Shown one piece after another: positions 9,509 through 20,489 of a stretch of 64,000 nt of DNA. The DNA lies in NCBI GenBank assembly GCA_023548195.1, contig JAJHZJ010000808.1, positions 2,337,182 through 2,401,181 of the forward strand. The letters are read 5' to 3'. The stretch is from Bettongia penicillata ogilbyi (lineage: Eukaryota > Chordata > Mammalia > Diprotodontia > Potoroidae). The position numbers and the translations under genes were made by a program. Under the pieces are notes generated by a model that searched no databases, was not told the origin of the DNA, and saw nothing but the letters and a program-made list of their open reading frames with translations. Positions within the stretch are counted from its first letter, which is position 1; the number at the start of each line of letters is the position of its first letter.

Positions 9509-11883
9509 CAGCCATCTCCATCCTATTTTCCCCCATTTATATTATTCTCTCTCTTCTTTCACCCTGTCCATCCTCAAAAGTGTTTTGCTTCTGACTACCA
9601 TCTTCCCAAATCTGCTCTCCTTTCTATCAGCTGCCCTCTTCTATCTTTTTCCATTCCTACTTTCTTGTAGGGTAAGACAGATTTCTATACCCAACTGAGT
9701 ATGTATGTTATTCCTTTTTTGAATTAATTCCAATGAGAGAAAGGTTCAAGTACTCTTTTTTACCTCTCCCATATTCCTCTCTACCATAAAAGCTCTTTCA
9801 TATCTCTCTTATATGAGATAATTTACCCTCATTCTACCTCTCCCTTCCCCCTTTCCCCAGTCCATTTCTCTTTCTCTCTCATCTCTTATTTTATTTTTTA
9901 GTTATCATCTCATCATATTGAACTCACACCCATGCCCTCTATGTATACTTCTTCTAACTGTCTAATAATGATAAACTTCTTAGGAGTTACAAGAATCATC
10001 TTTCTATTTAGGAATGTAAACAGTTTAGCCTTATTGAATCTGTTATGATTTCTCTTTCCTGTTTACCTTTTTATACTTCTTATTGGTCTTATATTTGAAA
10101 GTTAAATTTTCTATTCAGCCAGCTCTGGTCCTTTCACCAGGAATGCCTGAAAATCTTCTATCTCACTGAACATCCATTTTTACCCTTAAGGATTACACTC
10201 AGTTTTGATAGGCAGATTATTCTTGGTTGTAATTATAGCTCCTTTGCCTTTCACAATATCATATTATAAGCCCTCTGATTCCTTAAGGTGAATGGTGCTA
10301 AGTCTAGTGTTATCTTGACTGTGAATTCCATGATATTTGAATTACTTCTTTCTGGCTGTTTATAATATTTTTCTCCTTGACACAGAAGCTCTGGAATTTG
10401 GTTATAATATTCTTGGGAGTTTTAATTTTGCGATCTCTTTCAGGAAGTTGCCAGTGGATTCTTTCAATTTCTATTTTACCCTCTAATTCTAAAATATTAG
10501 GGCAGTTTTCTTTAATAATTTCTTGAAAGATGATGTCTAGGCTCTTTTTTTTAATCATAGCCTTTGGGTAGTCCAATAATTCTTAAATCATCTCTCCTCA
10601 ATATATTGTCCCAGATCAGTGGTTTTTCCAATGAGATAGTTCATATTTTCTTCAATTTTTTTCTTCATTCTTTTGATTTTGCTTTATTATTTCTTGATGT
10701 CCAGTGGAGTCATTAGCTTCCACTTGTCCAATTCTACTTTTAATGAGTTCATTTCTTCAGTGAATTTTTGTACATCTTTTTCCATTTGGCCAATTCTGCT
10801 TTTTAAGGAGTTCTCGCCAGTGGATTTTTGTGTTTCTCTTACCATTCAGCCATTTTATTGTGTTTTTTAGAGTGTTATTTTCTCCAGTATCTTTTATGCC
10901 TCCTTTACCAAGATGGTGACTCTATTTTCATTATTTCTTACATCATTCTAATTGCTTTTCCTATTGTTTTCTCTGTCTTTCTTATTTGATTTTTAATATC
11001 CCTTTTGAGCTCTTCCAGGAGTTATTTTTTGGGCCTGAGACCAACTCACTTTTTCTTTGAAGTTTTGGATAAAGCAGGTTTGACTTTGTTGTCTTCTGAG
11101 TTTGTGTTTTGGTCTTCCTTGTCACTATAGTAACTTTCTAAAGTCAAGTGCTTTGTTGTTTTTGTTTGCTTATTCATTTTCCAGCCTATTTCTTGGCTTT
11201 AAACTTTATGTTAAAGTTGGGCTCTGTTCCCGGGGTGGGCTCTGCTCCCAGGGTGGAGGGGACACTGCCCCAAACTTCAGGTTTTTATGCAGCTGTTTTG
11301 AGCTAGTTCTGAAGGTCTATAAGTTTTTAGTTCTTCCAAGGCAGTAAGATCTAAGGAGAGGTGTGTTTACTACCGTCCTGGCCTGTGCTCTGTCTATGAG
11401 TGACCACATGGACTTTTTTCCACTTTGGAATTGTGACCAGGGTCTATACTCCTTTACTGCCATAAGTGTTGCTATTCTAGTACTCCTCCTTCCCCCGGGA
11501 CTGCCACCCAAGATTGTGACCCAAATCTGTAAATGGGCAACACAACAGTCCTGTACCCATTGCCAGTCAAGGGATCATTATAATCTCCTTCTGCTTAGTT
11601 GTCTGACCCTCTTATCATCTGCAGGCTGAGAACTCCAGAAGCTACTCTGCTGATTCAGTTGCCTGCTACTGAGTTGCCAAGGGTGTTGCTTGAGCTAGAC
11701 TTTTCTATACTCTTGCTTTGGTGCCACAGACCTTTCCTGCTGACCTTCTAGATTGTCTTGGATTGGAAAATCATTTCGCTTCATATTTTTGTGGCTTCTA
11801 CTGCCCTAGAATTCACTTTGAGGTATCATTTTAAAGTTGCTTAGGGAACTCCTGCCTATTCTCTGCCATCTCAGCTTTGCCCT
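9509..11883 (-). mobile_element. Older HAL1/L1-like copy: 3'UTR part, decayed ORF1, 5'UTR
   Basis: Collinear with the element at 5393-8381. The 3'UTR part is 9509-10090. ORF1 remains are about 10090-11060, with a readable segment at 10310-10576 containing ENCPNILELEGKIEIERIHW and an intact-looking TPKNIITKFQ. The 5'UTR runs to 11883 and ends in CTGCCATCTCAG, a decayed form of the same YY1-type motif. Many stops and shifts make it clearly older. The final segment of its 3'UTR appears replaced by the L1 ORF2 end at 8393-9384. Confidence 0.7.
10090..11060 (-). pseudogene. Decayed L1/HAL1 ORF1
   Basis: Aligns block by block with the better copy at 6433-7538 (IKENCPNIL, IERIHW, PERDRKIKTPKNI). 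Shifts and stops break it into short frames. It has no coding capacity. Confidence 0.65.
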
Positions 11884-11894
11884 GCACCCAGCCA

Positions 11895-12425
11895 TTCTTG
11901 ATAAAGTCAAAACACCTGGCCTAGGTGAGCTATAGCCTCAAGTACCAAGAGAACTGGCATAGAAGTTTGCCAAGTCACTATCAGTGCTATGTGGAAGATT
12001 TCAGGAAATGGTAGAGGTATTGTAGATCTAGAGAAGGGTCAATGCCTCAAAGTTCATTCAAAAAAAAATAAAGAAGAGAAGAGAATGAAATCTACAAATA
12101 TAAGCCAAAAAACTTGACTTTAATTTATGGGAAAATATTAAAATGATCCATAAAAGATGATTAGAGAATATCTAGGAAAGGAATTGATATGCCTTCAGTA
12201 AGAACAGGTTATTCCAAACTAACTTTATTTTTTTTCAGGATCACTAAGCTAGCTGATCAGGAAAAGGCTGAAGGTATAATATGCCTAAATTTTAGTAAAT
12301 TTTGAGACACTCAGCAAAAATGCAGACTTTATTCACCATCTTAAGAGGCTTTGCCCCCAAAGCATTTGATAAAGTATTTCATTTTATTCTTATGGAAAAC
12401 ACATCTGACTGATATGAGATGAGGA
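11895..12425 (+). repeat. CR1-clade LINE, right half (RT region)
   Basis: It resumes the element left off at 5381. CCTAGGTGAGCTATAGCCTC, then GTAAGAACAGGTTATTCCAA, then AATATGCCTAAATTTTAGTA and GCATTTGATAAAGTATTTCA follow the CR1 RT order (the last covers the KAFDxV block). It is strongly diverged. Confidence 0.6.
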
Positions 12426-14260
12426 AGAGGAGACGAACAGGAAATTCTCATCAGCCTTGATGTTTTGGGTAAAGTATGAGGCAAGGTCTTCAGCTGAGAA
12501 GATGGGAGCAGGGGTAGGTAAAACTTTCTGAAGGATGAAAAGGTTTGGAATAGTCACTTTGGTGAGTGTGATAATGAATTGATTATTGGGGCAGTATAAA
12601 AGGATTGTCTTTTTTCAGTTAAGGTTCAGTTGAGATTATCTAATATAAATTTGTAGTGGACCCAGTCGACATAGTTTTGTGATTTTCTCCAGCTCTGTTA
12701 AGCAGCATGTAAATAGGTATTGAGTCAGTAGATGGTGGAGGTAATCTAGGGATGGCTTGGCAAGGCATGATCATCTATAGCATAAAGGGCAAAGAATGTG
12801 AGTGTAGAGGACAGTGTAGATTTGAACTGGTTCACCAAAAAGTCAATATAAGTAATGAAGGAAAGTATAGCTAGTGCAGAGATAATGGCCTAGGAAAGAA
12901 CTGAAGGGTGAAAGGATTAGAGCTTACAGCAAGAAAAAAAACTGGGTTAGGGGGTTCTAGCACTTAGATGGGCGTTAAATAAATACTAATTAACTTGACT
13001 TGTAAAAAGCAGAAGAAAAGAGGGAATGATAAAAGATTATGATCAAATGCAAGAATTTTGGAATTCATGAACATGAAAAGAGAATATTTGTGCATGATAG
13101 CAAGATCAGGAGTATGGTCATCCTTTGTAGGTAGCTGAATTATAGTTAAGGAGTAAGTAAGGATCTGAGTAAACTGAAGAACTTGCAAATTAGGATATCT
13201 GAAGCAGTATCAATTGAAGACTTCTAATTTGAGGGGAGGGGTGGGATGGATAAAAAGACTGTGAAAATGACATAAATTCACTGAAGAAGAATATTCTAAA
13301 AATCTGTATTTAACAGCTACCAGAATCTTAATTGGGCAATAAGTTTGCTTTGAATGAACCTCAAAGGAAAAGAGGTTGTTGGGTAATGGTGATAGAGGAA
13401 GAGTCTGGAAGTGACAATGGGGACCAACATGTATTTTGATGTCCCTACTATGACCAGTGAGTTGTAAGATATGAATGTTGGGTCTTGAAAGGGTAGCTAG
13501 GGATGCAGTGCCATTGGGAGGAAACTGGCTCTCAGGGAGTGCTGGAAAATAGAGGTGCTAAAGGAAAAGGTTTAAGATGAAAAAGTCTGTTAACTAAGGA
13601 GCAGGCATCCCAGAGAGCACAGCGGAAGGGGCCAATAGATCTGTAGTGAGACATGTGGGAAGTATGGCTGAAGGGGATAGAAGTAAGGGGTATTCAGAGG
13701 ATATAGAGGTGGGGAATAGGATTTGTATTATAATGAAGAGAAGTTCAGAATCACTGAGAAGGAGAGAGTATCATAGGATTGAGAGGAAGCTAACAATTGA
13801 AGAATGTGTCTTATTAGACTATCAATGGCTAGGGAGCTACTGATCTTGATGATCTCTTGAGGTCTACCGAAAGAGGAAGCTAATTAAATTATTCAAGACC
13901 CATCCTCTAGAGAGAGCTGGTTTCATCTGTGAGTGAGGCTCGGGGGGCTGGATTCACAGGAGACAGGACAAGCAAAAGGATACCTGAAGGCATCCAGAAA
14001 GCAACTATCTGTCAATTTTGATTAGGTTTGATTCCTGGTAAAGATTGTAGAGCATTGGAAAAGGCCCAAGGCAAAAACAAAGGACACAGATGAGTGGTCT
14101 GGATATGGAGCTGATGGAAGCCTCCCTGGGAACAATGAAAAGGCCCATGGGTAGACATCATGGACCTAGGGTTGATGAAAGGAACAAATTCCAGGTATAA
14201 GGAAGTGATGTCTCCTTCATATTCTTCATTTCAGAACACAAAAATACAGTCCTCCAGAGT
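12426..14260. other. Unassigned purine-rich intergenic sequence
   Basis: 1.8 kb rich in A and G on the + strand. It resembles decayed transposon sequence but shows no motif I can name. No supportable gene. Confidence 0.4.
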
Positions 14261-14264
14261 TGTG

Positions 14265-14345
14265 ACTAGGCTATATTAAGGGTACTGTGTTCAGTTCTGG
14301 ACATCAGAGTTTAAGAAAGACTTTGATAATAAGTTACCAGTCAGG
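14265..14345 (+). repeat. CR1-type 3' region fragment
   Basis: TGTTCAGTTCTGGACATCAG and AAGACTTTGATAATAAG match the segment that normally lies upstream of the block at 14990-15370 in this repeat family. Confidence 0.45.
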
Positions 14346-14369
14346 TACAATCCTAGCTCCAGGGCAATG

Positions 14370-14945
14370 GGATGGTGTTTGCTGTGGTGGTAGCTGCACA
14401 AAATCCATGAAATCTGGGACAATATACCTATCCCCAGTCAAACCCCGACTAGAAGTAGAGTCCTACCTTGACAAAGAGTTAGAGAGTCAAGCATTTGGCT
14501 GGGAAGATGAATAGACATTGTAAAAGAACACAGACTATAGAATCTTACTTTGGTAACAAAGAAGATCAACACATAGAACCAGAAGAGGACGTCAAAGTCA
14601 AACTTCCTACCTCAAAAGCATCCAAGAAAAATATGAATTGGCCGCAAGCCATGGAAGAGCTCAAAAAAGAATTTGGAAATCAAGTAGGTAGAGGAAAAAC
14701 TGGGAAGAGAAATGAGAAAAGATAAATAAAAGAAAATCATGAAAATCAAGTCAACAGCTTGCTAAAAAGGACCTAAAAAAATACCGAAAAAAATAACACA
14801 TTAAAAAATAGACTAACTCAAATGGCAAAAGAAGTCCAAAAAGCCAATAAGGAGAAGAATGCCTTAAAAAGCAGAATTGGCCAAGTGGAAAAGGAGATCC
14901 AAAAGCTCACTGAAGAAAATAATTCCTTCAGAAAAAAGAAGCTGC
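14370..14945 (+). pseudogene. L1/HAL1 5' fragment with ORF1 N-terminus, sense orientation
   Basis: The ATG at 14506 follows GTCAAGCATTTGGCTGGGAA, the same leader that precedes ORF1 in the copy at 5393-8381. Frames encode TIESYFGNKE, an acidic linker, MEELKKEFGNQV and, from 14822, MAKEVQKANKEKNALKSRIG, the coiled coil. Several shifts. It stops at about 14945 without the RNA-binding domain, so the 3' part has been lost, the reverse of ordinary L1 5' truncation. It interrupts a CR1-type repeat. Confidence 0.7.
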
Positions 14946-14989
14946 AACTTCTGCAACAAGGGGCAACTTGTACATTGATGGGCCTTGAG

Positions 14990-15370
14990 TCCTTGTTACA
15001 TGAAGACACAATAAAAGAATTGGCCTGTCAAAGAAAAGATCTAAGGGAGGGACTTCCTTCAAGTATTTGAAAGGTTGTAATGTAGAAACAACAATTAAAC
15101 AAGTACTGATCGGGCTTAGGAAAACAGAACCGAGATCAACGGTGATTTTGATAAGACAGCTTTATGTGTGATATGATGAAGATCTTCCTTACAGAAAGGG
15201 CTGTCTGAAAGTGGAATGGGATACTTCAAGCGTTGGTGGATTCCCCTCCTTGTCCCCCGCCCCCAGTGGAAAGGCTAGATTCCCACTGGGGTTTCCTTGC
15301 ATATGGGTTGGACAAATGACTGGTGAGATTCTCTTCTAATTCTGAAAATCTTTGATTCTGGCATTCACAT
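14990..15370 (+). repeat. CR1-type LINE 3' end
   Basis: TTCAAGTATTTGAAAGGTTG, AGGGCTGTCTGAAAGTGGAA and TATGGGTTGGACAAATGACT are in the usual order, ending near TCTTTGATTCTGGCATTC, a decayed CR1-like terminal repeat. Confidence 0.55.
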
Positions 15371-15700
15371 TCCTGAAACAAGCCTCATTAAGAAAAGAAC
15401 AGAAAGCATCTGGCCCAGAAAATGGAGGAGCCGCAAAGAACAAAGCATGCCCTTCTGAAAGGAACCTTGCCTGTGACTAGCACTACCACTGAGGTCTCTA
15501 CAAGTCTAATCAGAAGGCGGTTAACTCTCCAGCAACACAAAGCACAAAACTCCCTTTGGGGACAGACAGCCTTAGTTTGGAATTTTCTGCCTAGAGGATA
15601 ATATTATAGGTCCCTAGGAGAAGCTCAGATTTCTGTTTTAACCCCCAGGGGGAAAAAGCTTCTCTCCATGGTTTCAAAATTTCCAGAAATTTTACACTTC
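15371..15700. other. Unassigned intergenic sequence
   Basis: Nothing recognisable; no open frame of note. Confidence 0.4.
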
Positions 15701-15704
15701 TAAG

Positions 15705-15900
15705 ACAATGAGAGCTAGTATATCATTTTTATGGAGCTTTAGGGTTTGCAAAATGTTTTGTGTCTATTATCTCAACCATACTTTGGGGTAGTGGTATTGT
15801 TTATTCTCATTTTACAGATGAGAAAACTGAGGCTAAGAGAATTCAAGTGACACACAGGCAGGATTTGAACTCAGAGCTTCCTGCCTTCCTGCTTTCCATC
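15705..15900 (-). repeat. MIR/THER1-type SINE
   Basis: GGGTTTGCAAAATGTTTTGT, then TTTTACAGATGAGAAAACTG, then GGATTTGAACTCAGAGCTTC in reverse SINE order. Confidence 0.85.
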
Positions 15901-17065
15901 AACTTAGCTGCCAAGCATTTAACTGACACAAGACTGGAAACAAATATATGTATGTAAGGAGTACACATTAAAAGATGTTTGGATAGATTGTTGAACAAAA
16001 GTTAATTACATCATGATTGTTGGATCCCTAAATAAAGCAAATTCAAAATCATCATGAAAAAGAAAACACAATGAAAAGGACTGAAATGGGCTGGGGAAGG
16101 GGCTTGGTTGGGGAAGGGGAAGCAGGGTGTCCATGGGAAATGAAGATGGGAAGTCATAGGTCCTCTTAAAGCTGGCCCTACTATTTGGAGATTCTGAGCA
16201 GAAAAGAATGCTGACAAATTAAACACATCCTCAATGCAGAAATTTAGCTCGTGAAGGACCTTGACACCCATGAAGACTGTCCACAAGCTAAAAGGCAATT
16301 TCTCACTCAGTTCACAGGCTACTCTTCTGTCTCACATTTAATCACCAGATCCTGGTAAAAGGCCAAACAAAGAGGTAGAAATGGACCTTGTGCTCAAGCA
16401 AGTATATTTCTGCTTCTTAAAAGAAGGAACTTGGAGCTTTGTCTATAGTGGTTTGCATTTTCCCTTTTTTTTTAAAGAAGGCTTTAAAGTAAACACATTT
16501 TTATTTACTGAAAGTAGAGAAACCAGATCCAAAGGCAGTATGCTCTTTCCCCCTCCCTCTCCCTAGGTACATGGTTGGGGGACTTCTGAAGGTTTAGGGC
16601 AGGTAAAAAGCCACTTTGCAAATTTCTGTACTGCGTGGCACACATAAGAGATACTCAAACAGTATTTATTATCTTTCCTAGGGAGTGAAGTCAGCAGTCC
16701 AAAGGAGTCCTACATTCACTCCCTCTCTCATTAAGCAGGGTGGGGTAGGGTGGAGGTCAGAGGGGAAAAGGAGGGAAAGAGAAGGCGTGCCTGCTGCCAC
16801 CTTTGTGCATATATTCCTTTGTCTCTGTACCTCAAGTCTCTTAGCCAGTGTACTCTTGGGTACTCTGGGACAAAAGTCCAGATGTTTGGAGGACCCATTG
16901 GACAGCTGAATGTAAGGAGGGTAGGCTACCCCTCACAGACATGATCATGAATGCCTGTCTGTGTCTGTAAGGATAATGGGCTGCAAACCAAGATCATATT
17001 TAATTTAGCACTTTATTATAGGCTATTTTATTCAATTGTTCCCTAATTGTTTCATGTGTTCAAGT
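15901..17065. other. Intergenic sequence without recognised genes
   Basis: Mixed sequence with a short GGGAAGG-rich purine patch near 16090-16130. Short open frames near 16685-16944 overlap in two phases and look like chance. Confidence 0.4.
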
Positions 17066-17069
17066 CTTG

Positions 17070-17180
17070 TCTTTTCAGCAAAATGGTAAGATCCTTGAGG
17101 GCAAGGGTTGTACCAAAAGCTCCTCTTGTATCCTTCCCCCCTCCTGCATGGCCATCAGACACTTCATAAACTTTCAATTC
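17070..17180 (+). repeat. L2-type LINE 3' end fragment
   Basis: AAGATCCTTGAGGGCAAGGG is the signature of the L2 3' end, also found at 17680-17710. Confidence 0.55.
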
Positions 17181-17310
17181 AATCAAATCCAACCATTTGT
17201 TAATTAAATTCCTAAGATGTGCAATGCAATGTGTCCTTAAGCCCTGGGGACACCAAGGCAGAAATGGAAGCTTTCTTAAAGAGTTTACTTGGAAGACAGA
17301 ACAGTCACAC
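17181..17310 (+). repeat. Old interspersed repeat ('CTGGGGACACCAAGGCAG' type)
   Basis: A decayed copy of a family also seen near 38570, 49730, 60650 and 62350 (last-exposed-site phrases such as ACTATGTGCCAGGCACTGTG followed by a GGGGCTACAAAG-like block). Confidence 0.4.
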
Positions 17311-17389
17311 ACAGAAGTCAATACAAAATAATTTGGCCTCAACCTACTGTCACTATTGTGCTCTTATTTAGTTAGACAACTTACCGTTC

Positions 17390-17795
17390 TCTAAATATGC
17401 TTCCTTATTTCCTCTTCTACTACGATAGCTTAGCTAGCTCACAGTACTCCACCCCTACTCCCTTTTCCATTTCTCTCTGTTTGTCCAAGTTATCTATCCT
17501 TCGAAGCTTACCTCCAGTCTTCTCTATGAATTCCATCCAAGTCCACGTGAGCTTTCCTCTTTTAGAACTCTTTTAACTTTTATTAGACCTATCACTCATA
17601 TACTGCCTTGTGCAAAAGTCGTAGGATCATAGCTTTAAATCTCCAAGAGCCTTTGGGAGTTTTCTTGTTGGCACAACTAGACTGGAAGTACCTTGAGGGT
17701 AGGTACTATGACTTCTATTTCTTTTATTTCCATACTACCCTGGATGGGGTAGGTGCTAAATAAATATTCATTGATGAATCATTCATTCATATCCA
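17390..17795 (+). repeat. L2-type LINE 3' end
   Basis: Pyrimidine-rich coding remains are followed by ACTAGACTGGAAGTACCTTG, GAGGGTAGGTACTATGACTT and GTAGGTGCTAAATAAATATT, the standard L2 terminal order. Confidence 0.7.
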
Positions 17796-18084
17796 GCTGT
17801 CAATCTCTAAATTCCCCCTTTCCCTACTTGAAACTCACCTCTACCTTTTCTGCATCACTGACAATCAACACACTTAGCCCCAAATCAGGAACACAGAAGG
17901 TACTTAATAATCGCCTGTTGTTTGCTTCTGGCCTGTTCATCCATATGAACAACAGAAAAGAGATTTTATAGACAAAAGTTTCCAACTCTAAACCTACCCT
18001 GAACTAAATCTAGTAAGTAAATACACACTGCAAACAAACTCCATCAGTCTAACAAAGTCACCAGCATTCAATGGACTTGAGCTA

Positions 18085-18265
18085 ATTTTCAGTAGTATTT
18101 ATGACCCACATTTACACAGCACTTTGCCTTTTATAAAGTGGTTTGCTTTTAATCCTGTGAGTCAGGCAAAATATTAGAGTAAATATTATTATGTTCGTTT
18201 TATAGATAAGGAAATTTGGGATTAAGAAAGGTAAGACATGCCCTAAACTACTCAATGACTAGACC
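18085..18265 (-). repeat. MIR-type SINE
   Basis: ACATTTACACAGCACTTTGC, then TTTATAGATAAGGAAATTTG in reverse MIR order; diverged. Confidence 0.7.
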
Positions 18266-19119
18266 CCAAATTTTCTGAGTCAAGTTGATAGGTTTGTAAA
18301 TCAATTGCATTTTTGTAGGAACTTGGTTTTTACTTTGGATTTGTCTTTTACCCAACCCAAATACTCCTAATTTAAGTTTTAAAAGTCATAGGCATATTTC
18401 AAAGATACGAGTTATAGATGCAGATTTCAGAAGTATACGTACAAATCTCTACCATGCTACAACACTGTGAGTCGGTTGTTTTTGTGTCTCCAGGTAAAAT
18501 TTTCAATATGTACAAGATACTTATAAAATTTCACTACGTTAAGATGACCCTCTACTGTTAGAATAGTACCTCTAGGACTAGGGTTTATAATATATTTCTG
18601 CATATTATGTAGTATGGGGCCTAGAGGAAGGAGCAAAATAAGGGTGAACTTAAAGGCCTTTTAAAACATCTTGAATCAATAAAAAGCCATAGATGGAAGC
18701 ATGGGTGTTTTCAAATATTACACAGCACTAAAACAATTGAACCAATTTGTCCTTTGTTCTTTTTATTGCATTCTTTATTACGCTAATACTGCTTTAAAAG
18801 CAAATCAAGAGGCATTAAATATACAAGCAAGCCAGTCTCCAGGCCCTGACTCCAAGTAAAGTAGACAGTATCTGCAGCCATCCTTGGAATACCCATGGTG
18901 TAGAGCAAGCTGGATTTTAAAGTACACGCAGAGCGTGGTCTCTTCCCACTGGAACGGCATGGGTGGAAAAGCCGCCCTCACCCCACCCTACCAAAGGCAC
19001 ACCAGTCCGACTTTGAGATGGGGACGAACCTGAGCCACTTTGGGGAAAGTTTTCAGGCAAGTGTGTAGCAGAAAGAAACAAGGTAACTGATCAGCTGCCC
19101 CCAGGACTTTTATCTCGGG
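18266..19119. other. KLF3 upstream flank, no gene seen
   Basis: AT-rich up to about 18,940, then a sharp rise in GC into the island. It lacks recent SINEs. An antisense transcript head-to-head with KLF3 is known in human, but nothing here lets me place an exon for one. Confidence 0.45.
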
Positions 19120-19823
19120 CTGCAGAGCTCCACTTCCAAGATGCTTGGCCCGAGGCTTTGCAGAGCTCCGGAGGTGGGTGGGGGAGGGGAGACGAGGAGG
19201 CTGCAGGACGGGGACTCCGGGGCCGCGCCCATCCCCCACCCTTCCTCCTTCTCCGGGACGGAGCGGAGTTTTCCCAGAGCCCCAGAGCACAAAGGAGCCC
19301 GCTAGCAAACAGGATGTTGTATTAACCTGAAACTCCGGGCTTTCCTTAGACTGGGCTCGGCCCCCTCCTCCCCACCCTCGCCCCGCCACCGTCCCTTCCA
19401 CGTGAATTCTCCTCCATCCACGCGCCCACCCCCCCCCCAGGCTTCTGATAGTTTTTTTTTAAATTTCCTTTTATGTCGGGATGATCCCGAGGCGCGGCCC
19501 CATCGGCCCTCCCCTCCCGGCGGGCCGCGCAGGATCCGTCCTGCGTGTCCCACCACCTCGGGGGTGGGGGGAGCCGGCGGAGGCCGCGGCCGCCCCGCCA
19601 CGCCTCGGAGCGGGCAGCACCGCCCTTCCTTCCCCTCGGGCCCTGGGCGGTGTGGCAGCGGCAGGTTGGGGAGGCGGGGTGGGGCGCGGAGGGGAGAGGG
19701 AGGGGATCCTCCGGAGCGCCGGGCCGGACGCACGCCTAATGCCCCGCGGCCCCCGGCGGCGGCGCAGGGAAGGGCGAGCTCGGCATGCGGGGCGGCACCG
19801 GCTCCGGATAATAATGAGTGTCT

Positions 19824-19829
19824 GTAAGT
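19824..19829 (+). other. Second donor-like site, possible alternative KLF3 first exon
   Basis: GTAAGT occurs within the CpG island 666 nt upstream of the main exon 1 donor, after CG-rich sequence ending TGTCT. Mouse Klf3 is known to have two promoters (1a and 1b), so an upstream first exon ending here is plausible. No transcript evidence is available. Confidence 0.3.
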
Positions 19830-20104
19830 CCGTCCCCGGGTGACTGCGAGGGCGGGGTGGCGGGAGGGGGAGGGAAGGGCGGGGCGGAGGGAGTCCGTGC
19901 GTGTGTGCGAGTGACTCGTCCGACCCTCTCGGCCGCCGCCGCTGCCTCCACCCTAGTGGGTGGGGACCCCGCCCCGCCCTGCCCGGGCTGCGGCGGCGGC
20001 TCCCTCTCTCCCCCTCCCTGACCCTCCCACCCGAGGTCCCAGCCTCTACTTACCCGGCCAGCCCTGGGAGGCTCGCAGAGCGAGCGGCGCCGGCGTCATG
20101 TGAC

Positions 20105-20489
20105 GGCCCCGGACTCGGTGCCAGGAGCCTGGGAGAGTGAGCGCGGCGGGGAGAGCGAGCGAGCAGCGGGAGCAGCGGGAGCCGAGCACGCAGCGAGCCG
20201 GGCAGCCGGAGCCGGGCAGCCGGGGCCGAGCCCAGCCGGGAGCCGAGCCGGGCAGCCGAGCCGAACCCAGCCGGGCAGCCGCAGCCGGGAGGCGGCCACC
20301 TCCATCCGCACGGACACGGGGCCCGCTGACCCCGCTCTCTGCCCCCTCCTCCTCCCCCTCCCCATCCTTGGCGGCCGCGCGTGGTCGCGGGACTTTTCCG
20401 CTGACACTGTTGCATTTGGGGGATTAAAGGAAACCCTGATCCCGGGCTTTTATTTCCTGCCTGCTGCGCTCAGCACCGCGGCGCTCCAA
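20105..20489 (+). other. KLF3: KLF3 non-coding first exon (5'UTR), 5' end approximate
   Basis: A perfect GTAAGT donor begins at 20490, after GC-rich sequence in the CpG island upstream of the first coding exon. Family gene structure (a non-coding exon 1, with the ATG in exon 2) supports this as the leader exon. The transcription start cannot be read from sequence; the left end is set just after the E-box at 20095 and is a guess. No ATG lies between 20105 and 20489 or in the exon 2 leader, so the main start would be the first AUG of the mRNA. Most of the exon is an imperfect GC-rich tandem repeat. Confidence 0.55.
20155..20292. repeat. Imperfect GC-rich tandem repeat in exon 1
   Basis: Variants of GCCGGGCAGCC and GAGCCGGGCAGCC are reiterated with no clean unit length, following a run of GAGCAGCGG units. 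The tract lies in the inferred 5'UTR and would form strong secondary structure in the mRNA leader. Confidence 0.75.

Noticed and set aside
18266..19823. Head-to-head antisense RNA gene upstream of KLF3
   Set aside because: Such a transcript is known in human, but no exon or splice pair can be defined here from sequence alone.
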